From Actinomycetes bacterium (GTDB lineage: Bacteria; Actinomycetota; Actinomycetes; Actinomycetales; Microbacteriaceae), in assembly GCA_023428065.1 (NCBI GenBank), contig JAEYZI010000059.1, positions 1-25,313 of the forward strand: a stretch of 25,313 bases of DNA, given 5' to 3'. The position numbers were made by a program, and so were the translations under genes. Positions 1 to 7,718 of this stretch are shown piece after piece (the stretch's first letter is position 1; each line of letters opens with the position of its first letter). Under the pieces are notes generated by a model, which saw only the letters and a program-made list of their open reading frames with translations, searched no databases and was not told where the DNA came from.

Positions 1-1058
1 GGGCGGTCGGGATGCGGCGCGTCGGCCTCGCGTGCCGCCGCGCGTCGCTGCGGGCCGGCCGCCGCCGTGCCGATGCGCTCGACGGTGCGCGAGACGAGCG
101 CACGCAGCTCCGGCCCCGCGCGGTGCACCGTCTCGAGCACGAGCCGGTCGCCCTCCGCGAGGCCGATGCGCTCCGCGAACCGGCCCACGGCATCCGCCTC
201 GCCCCCGCGGAAGGCGTTGGCCGCGATGTCGGGGTCGCCGAAGGCGATGACGGCGACCCCGCGGTCGACGAGCGCACGCAGCACCGCCATCGTCGACTCG
301 GTGGCCTCCTGCAGGTCGTCGACGAGCACGAGGCGCAGGCGCGACACGCGGTCGCCCTCGGCTCCGTCGCGGATGGCGCGCACCGCGAAGCTCACGAACT
401 CCGCCGCGTCGAACTGGTCGGGGCGGTTCTGCGCCTGGGTCGCCGTGTACTCGGCGAGGAAGTCGGCGGCCGCGGCCCAGTCGGGGCGCCCCGCCTCGCG
501 TGCGAGCTCGCTGATGCGGCGGGCGTCGGCCCCGAACTCGGTCGCGCGCGCCATGAACTCGCGCAGCTCGCTGCGGAAGCCGCGCAGCTGCCGCACCTCG
601 GGCGTGAGCGGATCGGGCCAGTCGGGACCCGTGCCGTCGGCGAGATGACCCGCGAGGTAGGCCGCGATGTCGGCGTCCTGCTCGGTGCCCGTGAGCAGGC
701 GCGGCGCGGGTCGACCCGCCGCGCGCGCGGCCGCCCCCACGACCTCGAAGGCGAGCGAGGCGACCGTGCGCGCGAGGGGGCCGTCGGTCGGCACGCCGAT
801 GCGGCGCGCGAGGCGATCGCGCAGGCGCGCCGCGGAGGCGCGCGACGGCGCGAGCACGAGGACCTTCTCGGGAGACCATCCGTGGGCGAGACGGGCGGCG
901 ACGAGCTCGACGAGCGTCGTGGTCTTGCCCGTGCCCGGCGCGCCGAGCACGGCCGCCGAGCGCCCCGCGGGCAGCTCGAGGACGGCGCGCTGGGAGGCGT
1001 CGAGCTCCACCGGAGCGAACGCCTCGGCGGCGTCGGCGACGAAGCGGGTGTCGGGCAT
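1..1058 (-). CDS. adnA: UvrD/REP-family helicase, probable AdnA subunit (partial, C-terminus beyond window)
   Basis: The N-terminal 352 residues of a superfamily 1 helicase are visible; the rest lies left of base 1. Seen: a Q-motif-like DASQRAVLEL near residues 20-29, Walker A GAPGTGKTTT at 39-48, a motif II-like VDDLQEAT at 246-253 and a motif III-like GDPDIAANAFRGG at 274-286. AdnA/AdnB are the mycobacterial paired motor-nucleases that resect double-strand breaks. The assignment to AdnA rather than AdnB rests on position next to DUF3107, MiaE_2 and DEAD helicase genes, as in Rv3202c-Rv3211. Motif II has DD where active motors usually have DE, and motif III lacks the usual Gln, so this motor may be weak. 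The ATG at 1058 is supported by TACGGT six bases upstream (leaderless). A RecB-like nuclease domain is expected but outside the window. Confidence 0.8.
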   Translation of the reverse strand, partial: MPDTRFVADAAEAFAPVELDASQRAVLELPAGRSAAVLGAPGTGKTTTLVELVAARLAHGWSPEKVLVLAPSRASAARLRDRLARRIGVPTDGPLARTVASLAFEVVGAAARAAGRPAPRLLTGTEQDADIAAYLAGHLADGTGPDWPDPLTPEVRQLRGFRSELREFMARATEFGADARRISELAREAGRPDWAAAADFLAEYTATQAQNRPDQFDAAEFVSFAVRAIRDGAEGDRVSRLRLVLVDDLQEATESTMAVLRALVDRGVAVIAFGDPDIAANAFRGGEADAVGRFAERIGLAEGDRLVLETVHRAGPELRALVSRTVERIGTAAAGPQRRAAAREADAPHPDR

Positions 1059-1064
1059 GCGGCT

Positions 1065-1070
1065 ACCGTA
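1065..1070 (-). promoter_or_regulatory. -10 box of adnA (leaderless)
   Basis: TACGGT on the minus strand ends exactly six bases before the ATG at 1058, so transcription would start at or next to the start codon. Confidence 0.6.
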
Positions 1071-1145
1071 GCGGGCCGCGGCGACACCGCAGCGGGGCCC
1101 GCCGAGCGCTCGCCCGCGCCGTTTTCCGCCCACGGTGAACGCTCC

Positions 1146-1166
1146 GGATGCCGCCTCACGGCATCC
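1146..1166. promoter_or_regulatory. Inverted repeat in the adnA/DUF3107 divergent region
   Basis: GGATGCCG and CGGCATCC (8-bp perfect arms) are separated by CCTCA. The repeat ends two bases before the DUF3107 -10 box and covers its -35 region, so it could be an operator. It also consists of two copies, in inverse orientation, of the hexamer that is over-represented across the window. Confidence 0.4.
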
Positions 1167-1168
1167 TC

Positions 1169-1174
1169 TACTCT
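1169..1174 (+). promoter_or_regulatory. -10 box of DUF3107 gene (leaderless)
   Basis: TACTCT followed by six bases and the GTG at 1181. This decides the GTG over the longer in-frame ATG at 1148, which would lie upstream of the predicted transcription start. Confidence 0.6.
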
Positions 1175-1180
1175 CAAGAC

Positions 1181-1405
1181 GTGGACATTCGCATCGGTAT
1201 CGCCAACACCGCCCGCGAGCTCTCCTTCGAGAGTGCGCAGACCGCCGCCGAGGTCGAGAAGGCCGTCGCCGACGCGCTCGGCTCGGACGCGAAGTTCCTG
1301 AGCCTCAGCGATGACAAGGGCAAGGTCTACCTCGTGCCGACCGCCGCGCTCGCCTACATCGAGATCGGCGGCGGCGAGAGCCGCCGCGTCGGCTTCGTCG
1401 CCTGA
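1181..1405 (+). CDS. DUF3107 small conserved protein
   Basis: A 74-residue acidic protein matching the actinobacterial DUF3107 family (Rv3208A/TB9.4 type): it begins VDIRIGIANTARELSFES, followed by an alpha segment around residues 20-30 and a short beta C-terminus ending in RRVGFVA. Function is unknown; in mycobacteria it lies in the same neighbourhood between the adnA region and the rhlE helicase. The GTG at 1181 is chosen because of the -10 box six bases upstream and because the extra N-terminus from the ATG at 1148 (MPPHGILYSQD) looks non-coding. The next gene starts 25 bases downstream on the same strand with its own -10 box. No catalytic motif is visible. Confidence 0.85.
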   Translation: MDIRIGIANTARELSFESAQTAAEVEKAVADALGSDAKFLSLSDDKGKVYLVPTAALAYIEIGGGESRRVGFVA

Positions 1406-1418
1406 CGCCCGGCTCGCC

Positions 1419-1424
1419 TAGGAT
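1419..1424 (+). promoter_or_regulatory. -10 box of 98-residue membrane protein gene (leaderless)
   Basis: TAGGAT followed by CGCCGC and the GTG at 1431, a six-base gap. Confidence 0.6.
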
Positions 1425-1430
1425 CGCCGC

Positions 1431-1727
1431 GTGGAGATCGTCTTCGTCACCGTCATCGGCGCCGGCCTCGGGGGCCTCATCCGCTACCTCGTTCCGGGGC
1501 GCCGCACCTACGGCCTCGCCCTGCTGCCCGCCGTGGGCGCCGCCGTCACCGCCGCGGTGTGGGCGATCCTCGTGTGGTTCGGCTGGCCGTTCGACGGCGG
1601 ATGGATCTGGGCCGTCTCGATCCTCGCGGGCGTCGCGGCCGACGTCGCCGTCGCCGCGATCCTCCCGCGCCGTCGCGACGCCGCCGACGCGCGCGCCCTC
1701 CACGAGCTCTCGGGCGGCCGTCTCTAG
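1431..1727 (+). CDS. Small hypothetical membrane protein, three predicted TM helices
   Basis: 98 residues. Hydrophobic segments lie at about 3-20, 27-50 and 57-77, followed by a charged tail starting PRRRDAADARAL. A Gly-rich first helix with an Arg between helices 1 and 2 suggests a short integral membrane protein. I do not recognise the family. It is convergent with the MiaE_2 gene, with only 31 bases between the stop codons. The GTG start is set by the leaderless -10 box. Function unknown. Confidence 0.7.
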   Translation: MEIVFVTVIGAGLGGLIRYLVPGRRTYGLALLPAVGAAVTAAVWAILVWFGWPFDGGWIWAVSILAGVAADVAVAAILPRRRDAADARALHELSGGRL

Positions 1728-1758
1728 CCGCTCCCGCCGCGAGGTCGGGCCGTGATGG

Positions 1759-2472
1759 TCAGGCCGTGAGGCCGAGCTTGTCCATGCGCCGCGTGTGCGC
1801 CGCGATGAGCTCCGTGAACACCGGATCGACGCGCTCGTCGACCGTCGCACGCGGATGCTGCTCGATCGCGAGACGCGCCACGAGCATCGTGTCGCCCACG
1901 AGCCGGCGCCCCCACATCGCGAGCCGCGAGGCGAGGCGCGGGTTGCCCTCGATCGCGATCCGCAGCTCCTCGACGAGGACGTCCTCGCCCTCGCGCCCCT
2001 GCAGGAGCACGGCGGCGCGGTCGTCGAGGTCGTCGGGGAGCCCCGCCGCGAGCCCCGCGAAGAAGTCGAGCAGGAAGCCGTTCGTGAGGTAGCAGGTCAC
2101 GAGGATCTCGTACCAGTCGGCGCCCTTGGTGCGGCGCTGGTACTCGTCGAGCGGCAGGCGGAAGGGCTCCATCTCCGCGGCGGCATCCACGCCGAGGCGG
2201 TCGAGCTCGGCCACGAGCCCCGCGTGCATGCGCAGCATCTCGGATGCCGCGCGCGCGAGGCGGGACTTCGCATCCGTCGTGGGCGCGGTCGTCACGGCGC
2301 GGCCGAGGTTCTCGAACAGCACGATCGTGAGATACGCCGTCTGCCCCAGGAAACGCGCGGGCGACGGCGCGAGCTCGCGCAGCTCGAGCCGTGCGACGGC
2401 GACCGCCTCCGACCGCGGGGGGACGCGCAGCGTGCCCGGACGAGGGCGCGACTGACGACGGAACAGGGCCAC
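1759..2472 (-). CDS. Ferritin-like fold protein, MiaE_2 family (Rv3210c type)
   Basis: 237 residues, almost all helical. Helices carry possible di-iron ligands, for example Glu in the FENLGR segment (about residue 54), EMLRMH (about 78-83) and EELRIAIE (about 168-175), as expected of a four-helix ferritin-like fold. Actinobacterial proteins of this family (PF13794) resemble tRNA-(ms2io6A) hydroxylase, but their substrate is not established, so tRNA hydroxylation is only a possibility. The neighbour order DUF3107, MiaE_2, DEAD helicase matches the mycobacterial locus. The start is GTG at 2472, six bases after a TACACT box. It is divergent from the helicase gene, with 88 bases between the starts. 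Confidence 0.75.
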   Translation of the reverse strand: MALFRRQSRPRPGTLRVPPRSEAVAVARLELRELAPSPARFLGQTAYLTIVLFENLGRAVTTAPTTDAKSRLARAASEMLRMHAGLVAELDRLGVDAAAEMEPFRLPLDEYQRRTKGADWYEILVTCYLTNGFLLDFFAGLAAGLPDDLDDRAAVLLQGREGEDVLVEELRIAIEGNPRLASRLAMWGRRLVGDTMLVARLAIEQHPRATVDERVDPVFTELIAAHTRRMDKLGLTA

Positions 2473-2478
2473 CGGTTC

Positions 2479-2484
2479 AGTGTA
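2479..2484 (-). promoter_or_regulatory. -10 box of MiaE_2 gene (leaderless)
   Basis: TACACT on the minus strand ends six bases before the GTG at 2472. Confidence 0.6.
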
Positions 2485-2524
2485 GGAGGTCGCGCCGTCC
2501 AGGGCGCCGGGGCGGTGCTCCCGG

Positions 2525-2530
2525 TAGACT
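2525..2530 (+). promoter_or_regulatory. Candidate -10 box of DEAD-box helicase gene, with short leader
   Basis: TAGACT lies 30 bases before the TTG start, implying a leader of about 24 bases. The leader carries only a weak Shine-Dalgarno-like AGG. This is one of the few operon-leading genes here that is not leaderless. Confidence 0.45.
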
Positions 2531-2560
2531 GGAACCCTCCCCTACCCAGACAGGTAATCC

Positions 2561-4012
2561 TTGACTTTCCGCGATCTCAATATCGACCAGGACATGGTCG
2601 ACGCGCTGGCATCCAAGGGCATCATCGAGCCCTTCCCCATCCAGACGCAGACCATCCCCCTCGGCCTCGCCAAGCAGGACATCATCGGCCAGGCGAAGAC
2701 CGGCACCGGCAAGACCTTCGGCTTCGGCCTCCCCGTCATCCAGGCGCTCGGCGAGAACCCCGAGCCCGGTGTGAAGGCGCTCATCGTCGTCCCCACGCGC
2801 GAGCTGTGCGTGCAGGTCGCCGAGGACCTCGAACTCGCCGCATCCAACCGCCCGACGCAGATCGTCGCGATCTACGGCGGCAAGGCCTACGAGGGCCAGG
2901 TGGAGGCCCTCAAGGCCGGCGCGCAGATCGTCGTCGGCACCCCCGGGCGCCTGCTCGACCTCGCGAGCCAGCGCCTGCTGTCGCTCGCGAACGTGCAGGT
3001 CATGGTGCTCGACGAGGCCGACAAGATGCTCGACCTCGGGTTCCTGCCCGACGTCGAGAAGCTCTTCTCGCAGACGCCCGCGACGCGCCACACGATGCTC
3101 TTCTCGGCCACGATGCCCGGCCCGGTCGTCGCGCTCGCGCGCCGCTTCATGAACCGGCCCATCCACATCCGCGCGAACGACCCCGACGAGGGGCTCACGC
3201 AGGCCAACATCAAGCACGTCATCTACCGCGCCCACTCGCTCGACAAGGACGAGGTCATCGCGCGCATCCTGCAGGCGGAGGGTCGCGGCAAGACCGTCAT
3301 CTTCACGCGCACGAAGCGCGCCGCGCAGAAGCTCGTCGAGGAGCTGAACGACCGCGGATTCAACGCGGGCGCCGTGCACGGCGACATGAGCCAGGACGCG
3401 CGCGAGCGCTCCATGGCGGCGTTCAAGGCCGGCAAGAAGGACATCCTCATCGCGACGGATGTGGCGGCGCGCGGCATCGACGTCAACGACGTGACGCACG
3501 TCATCAACCACACGGTGCCCGACGACCCCGACACCTACCTGCACCGCGCGGGCCGCACGGGCCGCGCCGGCAAGACGGGCATCGCGGTCACGTTCGTCGA
3601 CTGGGACGACCTGCACAAGTGGGGCCTCATCAACCGCGGGCTCGACTTCGGCATCCCCGAGCCCGTCGAGACCTACTCCTCGTCGCCGCACCTCTACGCC
3701 GACCTCGACATCCCCGAGGGCACGAAGGGCCGTCTCAAGCCCGCCGCCCCGGCTGCCGCGCGCCCGCCGCGCGAGGGCTCGGCATCCGCTCCGCGGTCCG
3801 GCTCGGGCGAGGGCCGCACGCGTCGACGCACGCGCGGCGGATCCGGTTCCGGCTCCGGCGAGAAGGCGACGCGCCCCGAGGGTGCGGGCACGCACGACGG
3901 CAAGGGCCCCGAGCACCACGACGGCAACGCGGCCCCCGCCAAGCGGCGCCGCCGGCGCCGTCGCAGCGGTGGTGCGGGCGCGGGCGCACCCACTCCCCCG
4001 CCCGCGGGCTGA
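2561..4012 (+). CDS. DEAD-box ATP-dependent RNA helicase, RhlE-like
   Basis: 483 residues with the complete motif set: Phe upstream of the Q motif (TFRDL, residue 3), Q motif ending PFPIQ (residue 28), motif I AKTGTGKT, PTREL, TPGR, motif II DEAD, motif III SAT, motif V ATDVAARGID and motif VI HRAGRTGR. A low-complexity C-terminal tail follows, ending in a run of Arg (KRRRRRRR) and Pro, probably an RNA-binding extension. It unwinds RNA in ribosome assembly or turnover; the precise role is not readable from sequence. The TTG start is chosen over the ATG at residue 12 because only the longer form includes the conserved upstream Phe. The position matches the mycobacterial rhlE (Rv3211). Confidence 0.93.
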   Translation: MTFRDLNIDQDMVDALASKGIIEPFPIQTQTIPLGLAKQDIIGQAKTGTGKTFGFGLPVIQALGENPEPGVKALIVVPTRELCVQVAEDLELAASNRPTQIVAIYGGKAYEGQVEALKAGAQIVVGTPGRLLDLASQRLLSLANVQVMVLDEADKMLDLGFLPDVEKLFSQTPATRHTMLFSATMPGPVVALARRFMNRPIHIRANDPDEGLTQANIKHVIYRAHSLDKDEVIARILQAEGRGKTVIFTRTKRAAQKLVEELNDRGFNAGAVHGDMSQDARERSMAAFKAGKKDILIATDVAARGIDVNDVTHVINHTVPDDPDTYLHRAGRTGRAGKTGIAVTFVDWDDLHKWGLINRGLDFGIPEPVETYSSSPHLYADLDIPEGTKGRLKPAAPAAARPPREGSASAPRSGSGEGRTRRRTRGGSGSGSGEKATRPEGAGTHDGKGPEHHDGNAAPAKRRRRRRRSGGAGAGAPTPPPAG

Positions 4013-4031
4013 ACCCGCCCGACCGCCGCCC

Positions 4032-4145
4032 ACCGCCCGGGCGGACGACCTGACATGCGGCGGGAGTTGTTGCACCCGCCGCATGCGCGTTTCAGCGCCC
4101 GCCCGTGCGACTGCTCCCGCCGACGGTGCAGGTGCTCCCGCCGCA
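4032..4145. repeat. Inverted-repeat cluster between convergent genes, likely terminator region
   Basis: A perfect palindrome CCGCCCGGGCGG (about 4033-4044) is followed by a hairpin with 11-bp perfect arms, CATGCGGCGGG (4054-4064) and CCCGCCGCATG (4075-4085), and a 10-base loop. The motif TGCGGCGGGAG-N4-TGCACC occurs at 4056-4076 on the plus strand and 4125-4145 on the minus strand. A degenerate minus-strand copy lies at about 4104-4124. The cluster sits between the 3' ends of the helicase and PHP genes, so it may terminate both transcripts. There is no U-run. The repeated unit resembles a REP-type element. Confidence 0.6.
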
Positions 4146-4176
4146 GGAACTCGCGGAGGGCGGATGCGCGCGCAGC

Positions 4177-5046
4177 TCAGGAGGCGGATGCGGGTGGCGT
4201 GCGGAACGGGCGCGAGCCCGTCGCGCGCGCGACGATCGCCGCGTACACCTCGGGATCGGTCGTGTTCTCGGCGAGCCGGTTCGGCTTCCCCGCGCCGTGG
4301 TAGTCGCTCGAGCCGGTCGTGACGAGCCCGAAGCGCGTCGCGAGGCCGGCCCAGTGCTCCCGCGAGGCTGGCGGGTTGTCGCGGTGGTCGAGCTCGAGGC
4401 CGAAGAGGCCCGCGTCGACGAGCTCGCGCATCCGCGGGTCGCTCAGCACGCGCTGCGGGCCCCGCGCACCCGGATGCGCGATGACGGCGACGCCCCCCGC
4501 GTCCGTGATGAGCCGCACGCCCTCGACGGGCGGCGGCGCCTCGTGCGGACGGTAGTAGCCGCCCTGCCAGTGCAGGATCGTGCGGAACGCGGCCGAGCGG
4601 TCGGGCACGTGCCCCCGCGCGACGAGCGCGTCGGCGATGTGGGGGCGGCCGATCGTGGCGCCCGGCGTGGCCTGCGCGAGCACGTCGTCCCACTCGAGCT
4701 CGTAGTCGCGCGAGATGCGCTGCACCATCGACTCCGCGCGGTGCAGACGCTCCGAGCGGATCGCGGCCGTCGCCTCGACGAGCGCCGCATCCGCGGGGTC
4801 GACGAGATAGCCGAGGATGTGCACGCTCGCGTAGTCGAGCTGCGTCGACAGCTCGATGCCCGGCACGAGCTCGAGTCCCGTGCCGTCGGCCGCGACGATC
4901 GCCTGATCCCAGCCCGCGGTCGAGTCGTGGTCGGTGATCGCGAGCACGCCGAGGCCCGCTGCGACGCCCGCGGCCACGAGCTCGGCGGGCGACTCGGTGC
5001 CGTCGGACACGCTCGAGTGCGCGTGCAGGTCGATCGGTCCGGGCAT
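4177..5046 (-). CDS. PHP-domain metal-dependent phosphoesterase (TrpH/YciV-like)
   Basis: 289 residues with the PHP motifs in order: DLHAHSSVSDGT near the N-terminus (His8, His10, Asp15), ITDHDST, GIELS, RPHIADALV, IAHPG and GSSDYHG close to the C-terminus. These supply the His/Asp/Glu ligands of a trinuclear metal site. Characterised relatives (E. coli YciV/RNase AM, C. violaceum TrpH-type) hydrolyse nucleoside 3',5'-bisphosphates or trim RNA 5' ends; which substrate applies here is unknown. The ATG is placed by TAGCAT six bases upstream. It is divergent from the endonuclease/phosphatase-family gene. Confidence 0.9.
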   Translation of the reverse strand: MPGPIDLHAHSSVSDGTESPAELVAAGVAAGLGVLAITDHDSTAGWDQAIVAADGTGLELVPGIELSTQLDYASVHILGYLVDPADAALVEATAAIRSERLHRAESMVQRISRDYELEWDDVLAQATPGATIGRPHIADALVARGHVPDRSAAFRTILHWQGGYYRPHEAPPPVEGVRLITDAGGVAVIAHPGARGPQRVLSDPRMRELVDAGLFGLELDHRDNPPASREHWAGLATRFGLVTTGSSDYHGAGKPNRLAENTTDPEVYAAIVARATGSRPFRTPPASAS

Positions 5047-5052
5047 CCCCTC

Positions 5053-5058
5053 ATGCTA
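5053..5058 (-). promoter_or_regulatory. -10 box of PHP gene (leaderless)
   Basis: TAGCAT on the minus strand, six bases before the ATG at 5046. Confidence 0.6.
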
Positions 5059-5158
5059 GGCCGGGCCGCGCGCCGCCGCCGAGCGGTGGCTCCCCGCCCG
5101 CTGCCGCGCATTCCCCAGTTCTCGAGAGAGCTTCCAGCCCGCGCGCGACCGGTGCGCC

Positions 5159-5164
5159 TAGGCT
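5159..5164 (+). promoter_or_regulatory. -10 box of endonuclease/phosphatase-family gene (leaderless)
   Basis: TAGGCT, seven bases before the ATG at 5172. Confidence 0.55.
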
Positions 5165-5171
5165 CTCAGCG

Positions 5172-6185
5172 ATGGTCCGACGCATACTCGCCGCCGCGAT
5201 CACCCTCGCCCTCGCCGCCCTGCTGCTCGTCGCCTGCTGGCCGCAGCTGCTCGGGCTCGAGCAGACGACGGGGATCGTGCAGCTCGTCGCCGTGCGCGGC
5301 GTCGCGGTGCTCGTCGCCATCCTCCTCGCCGTGCTCCTCACGCTCTTCGCGCTCCTGGTCGCGCCGGCGCGCCGCTTCCTCGCGGGCCTCGCGGTGCTGC
5401 TGCTCGGCTTCGCCGTCGTCTCGGCGGGCGTGCTGTCGATCCGCGGCTTCGCGGGCGGCGCCTTCCAGACGATCGCCGACGGCGACCTCGTCGTGCTCTC
5501 CTGGAACACGCTCGGCGACGCCCCGGGTGCCGAGACGATCGCCTCCCTCGCCGTCGAGCAGGAGGCGGATGTCGTGGCGCTGCCCGAGACGAGCCGCGAG
5601 GCGGGCGACGCCGTCGCGGCGCTCCTCGCGGCCGCGGGCCGGCCCGTGCAGGTGCTCGCGCTCCAGTACGACACCGTGTCGAAGGCGCGCACGACGGTGC
5701 TCCTCGTGAGCACGGCGCTCGGCGAGTACCGGGTGACGTCCGATGCGCGCACGACGCCGACCCTCCCGAGCGTCGTGGCCGTGCCGGTCGACGGCTCCGG
5801 CCCCACGATCGTCGCGGCGCATCCGGTCGCCCCCGTTCCCGGCGAGATGGCCAACTGGCGCGCGGGCCTCGCCTGGCTCGCGGAGCGCTGCGCCGACCCG
5901 GACGCCGACGTCGTCGTCGCGGGCGACCTCAACTCGACCCTCGACCACTGGGCGCGCTTCGGCTCGGACACGGGGCTCGCCGCGTGCCACGACGCCGCAC
6001 GAGTCGTGGGCGCCGCCGCGCTCGGCACCTGGCCCACGCGGATGCCGGCCGCGCTCGGCTCGCCCATCGACCACGTGCTCGCGACCGCGGCCTGGGAGGT
6101 CGTGGGGTTCCGCGTGCTCGACGCCGAGGACGCGGCGGGGTCGGATCATCGCCCGATCGTCGCCCAGTTGCGGCGCGCGGGCTGA
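5172..6185 (+). CDS. Membrane-anchored endonuclease/exonuclease/phosphatase (EEP) family protein
   Basis: 337 residues. Three hydrophobic helices lie at roughly 5-23, 36-58 and 65-85, followed by an EEP catalytic domain. Seen motifs: VLSWNTLGD (Asn ligand), ALPETSRE (catalytic Glu), AAHPVAP, AGDLNST (Asp-Asn pair) and GSDHRPIVA (terminal SDH). The first loop is very short, and the catalytic domain follows the third helix, so it probably faces outside. EEP proteins hydrolyse phosphodiester or phosphomonoester bonds in nucleic acids, inositol phosphates or lipids; the substrate here cannot be inferred. The 62-base gap to the next gene contains a separate -10-like box, so an operon is possible but not required. 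Confidence 0.85.
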   Translation: MVRRILAAAITLALAALLLVACWPQLLGLEQTTGIVQLVAVRGVAVLVAILLAVLLTLFALLVAPARRFLAGLAVLLLGFAVVSAGVLSIRGFAGGAFQTIADGDLVVLSWNTLGDAPGAETIASLAVEQEADVVALPETSREAGDAVAALLAAAGRPVQVLALQYDTVSKARTTVLLVSTALGEYRVTSDARTTPTLPSVVAVPVDGSGPTIVAAHPVAPVPGEMANWRAGLAWLAERCADPDADVVVAGDLNSTLDHWARFGSDTGLAACHDAARVVGAAALGTWPTRMPAALGSPIDHVLATAAWEVVGFRVLDAEDAAGSDHRPIVAQLRRAG

Positions 6186-6235
6186 TCCGGCGCGAGCTCC
6201 CCGCGCATCCGCAGCCCGTCATCGGGTCGCGGTGC

Positions 6236-6241
6236 GAGGAT
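6236..6241 (+). promoter_or_regulatory. Candidate -10 box of aminopeptidase P gene
   Basis: GAGGAT, six bases before the ATG at 6248. It is a weaker match (A at position 2 and T at position 6 only) but has the same spacing as the other leaderless genes. Confidence 0.4.
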
Positions 6242-6247
6242 AGGGGC

Positions 6248-7696
6248 ATGGCTGACAGCACCCCCGTCGAGACCGTCGCGCGCGCCACCACCCCGGCGAC
6301 CGCCAACCGCTCCACCACGCCGACCTCGAGCACCTTCCGCGACTTCATCTCGAGCGACTGGGCCGAGCGCCCCGAGGTCGTGCCCGCGCCGCGCGAGCAG
6401 GCGGCGTTCGCCGCCGCCCGTCGGCTGCGCCTCGCCGCGAAGTTCCCGGGAGCGACCCTCGTCATCCCCGCCGGGCCCGCGAAGGTCCGCTCGAACGACA
6501 CCGACTACCCCTACCGCGCCCACTCGGCGTTCTCGCACCTCACGGGGTGGGCGAGCGACACCGTGCCGGGCGCCGTGCTCGTGATCGGCCCGGGCGACGA
6601 CGCCCCCGCGACCCTCTACTTCACCCCGACCGCGGGGCGCGACACGGAGGAGTTCTACGCGAACGCCGCGATCGGCGAGTTCTGGACGGGACCGCGCCCC
6701 TCCCTCGCCCACGTCGCGGCCGACCTCGCGCTCGAGACCCGCCCCCTCACCGAGCTCGCGGCCCCCGGTGCCGAGGTGCTCGTGCTGCGCGGCGTCGACG
6801 CCGCCGCCGACGGGCTCGCGCCCGAGAGCAAGGCGGAGACCGAGCTCGAGCGCGCCGTGAGCGAACTGCGCCTCGTCAAGGACGAGTACGAGATCGCCGA
6901 GCTGCGCGCCGCGATCGACGCGACGCGACAGGGATTCGACGACGTCATCGCCGACCTCCCCGAGATCGTCGCCCACGCGCGCGGCGAGCGCCTCGTGGAG
7001 GGCACCTTCAATCGTCGGGCGCGCGCCGAGGGCAACACGGTCGGCTACGACACGATCGCCGCCTCGGGACCGCACGCCTGCATCCTGCACTGGACGCGCA
7101 ACGACGGCCCCGTCGCCCCCGGCGACCTGCTGCTGCTCGACGCGGGCATCGAGCTCGACTCGCTCTACACGGCCGACATCACCCGCACCCTCCCCGTGTC
7201 GGGCACCTTCACCGAGGTGCAGCGCCGCGTATACGAGGCCGTGCGGGAGGCGGCGGATGCGGCCTTCGCGATCGTGCGCCCCGGCATCCGGTTCCGCGAG
7301 ATCCACGCCGAGGCGATGAAGGTCATCGCCTCCAAGACCGCCGAGTGGGGCTTCCTGCCGGTGAGCGCCGAGGAGTCGCTCGACCCCGACGCGCAGTACC
7401 ACCGCCGCTACATGGTGCACGGCACGAGCCACCACCTCGGCATCGACGTGCACGACTGCGCGCAGGCCCGCCGCGAGCTCTACCTCGACGGGGTGCTCGA
7501 GCCCGGCATGGTGTTCACGATCGAGCCGGGCCTGTACTTCCAGCCCGACGACCTCACCGTGCCCGAGGAGTACCGCGGCATCGGCGTGCGCATCGAGGAC
7601 GACATCCTCGTCACCGCCGACGGCGCCGAGAACCTCTCGATCGCGATCCCGCGCACGGCCGACGACGTGGAGGCGTGGCTCGCGTCGCTGCGCTGA
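6248..7696 (+). CDS. pepP: M24B family Xaa-Pro aminopeptidase (aminopeptidase P)
   Basis: 482 residues. The N-terminal about 35 residues are Thr/Ser/Ala-rich and probably disordered. An AMP_N-type domain follows (FPGATLVIPAG through SAFSHLTGW), then the pita-bread catalytic domain. All five dinuclear metal ligands are visible: Asp in LLLDAGIE, Asp in TADITRTL, His in HGTSHHLG, Glu in FTIEPGLY and Glu in RIEDDIL. The enzyme removes an N-terminal residue preceding proline, in the cytoplasm. Length and domain order are normal for bacterial PepP. It is convergent with the stress-type gene, 22 bases away. The ATG at 6248 is preferred because of the promoter-like hexamer six bases upstream. Confidence 0.92.
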   Translation: MADSTPVETVARATTPATANRSTTPTSSTFRDFISSDWAERPEVVPAPREQAAFAAARRLRLAAKFPGATLVIPAGPAKVRSNDTDYPYRAHSAFSHLTGWASDTVPGAVLVIGPGDDAPATLYFTPTAGRDTEEFYANAAIGEFWTGPRPSLAHVAADLALETRPLTELAAPGAEVLVLRGVDAAADGLAPESKAETELERAVSELRLVKDEYEIAELRAAIDATRQGFDDVIADLPEIVAHARGERLVEGTFNRRARAEGNTVGYDTIAASGPHACILHWTRNDGPVAPGDLLLLDAGIELDSLYTADITRTLPVSGTFTEVQRRVYEAVREAADAAFAIVRPGIRFREIHAEAMKVIASKTAEWGFLPVSAEESLDPDAQYHRRYMVHGTSHHLGIDVHDCAQARRELYLDGVLEPGMVFTIEPGLYFQPDDLTVPEEYRGIGVRIEDDILVTADGAENLSIAIPRTADDVEAWLASLR

Positions 7697-7718
7697 CCGC
7701 GAGCACGCGCCGCAGGCC

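Noticed and set aside
1148..1405. Longer DUF3107 protein starting at the ATG at 1148
   Set aside because: The first residues would be read from the palindrome and promoter region; the GTG at 1181 has a -10 box at leaderless spacing and gives the normal family N-terminus.
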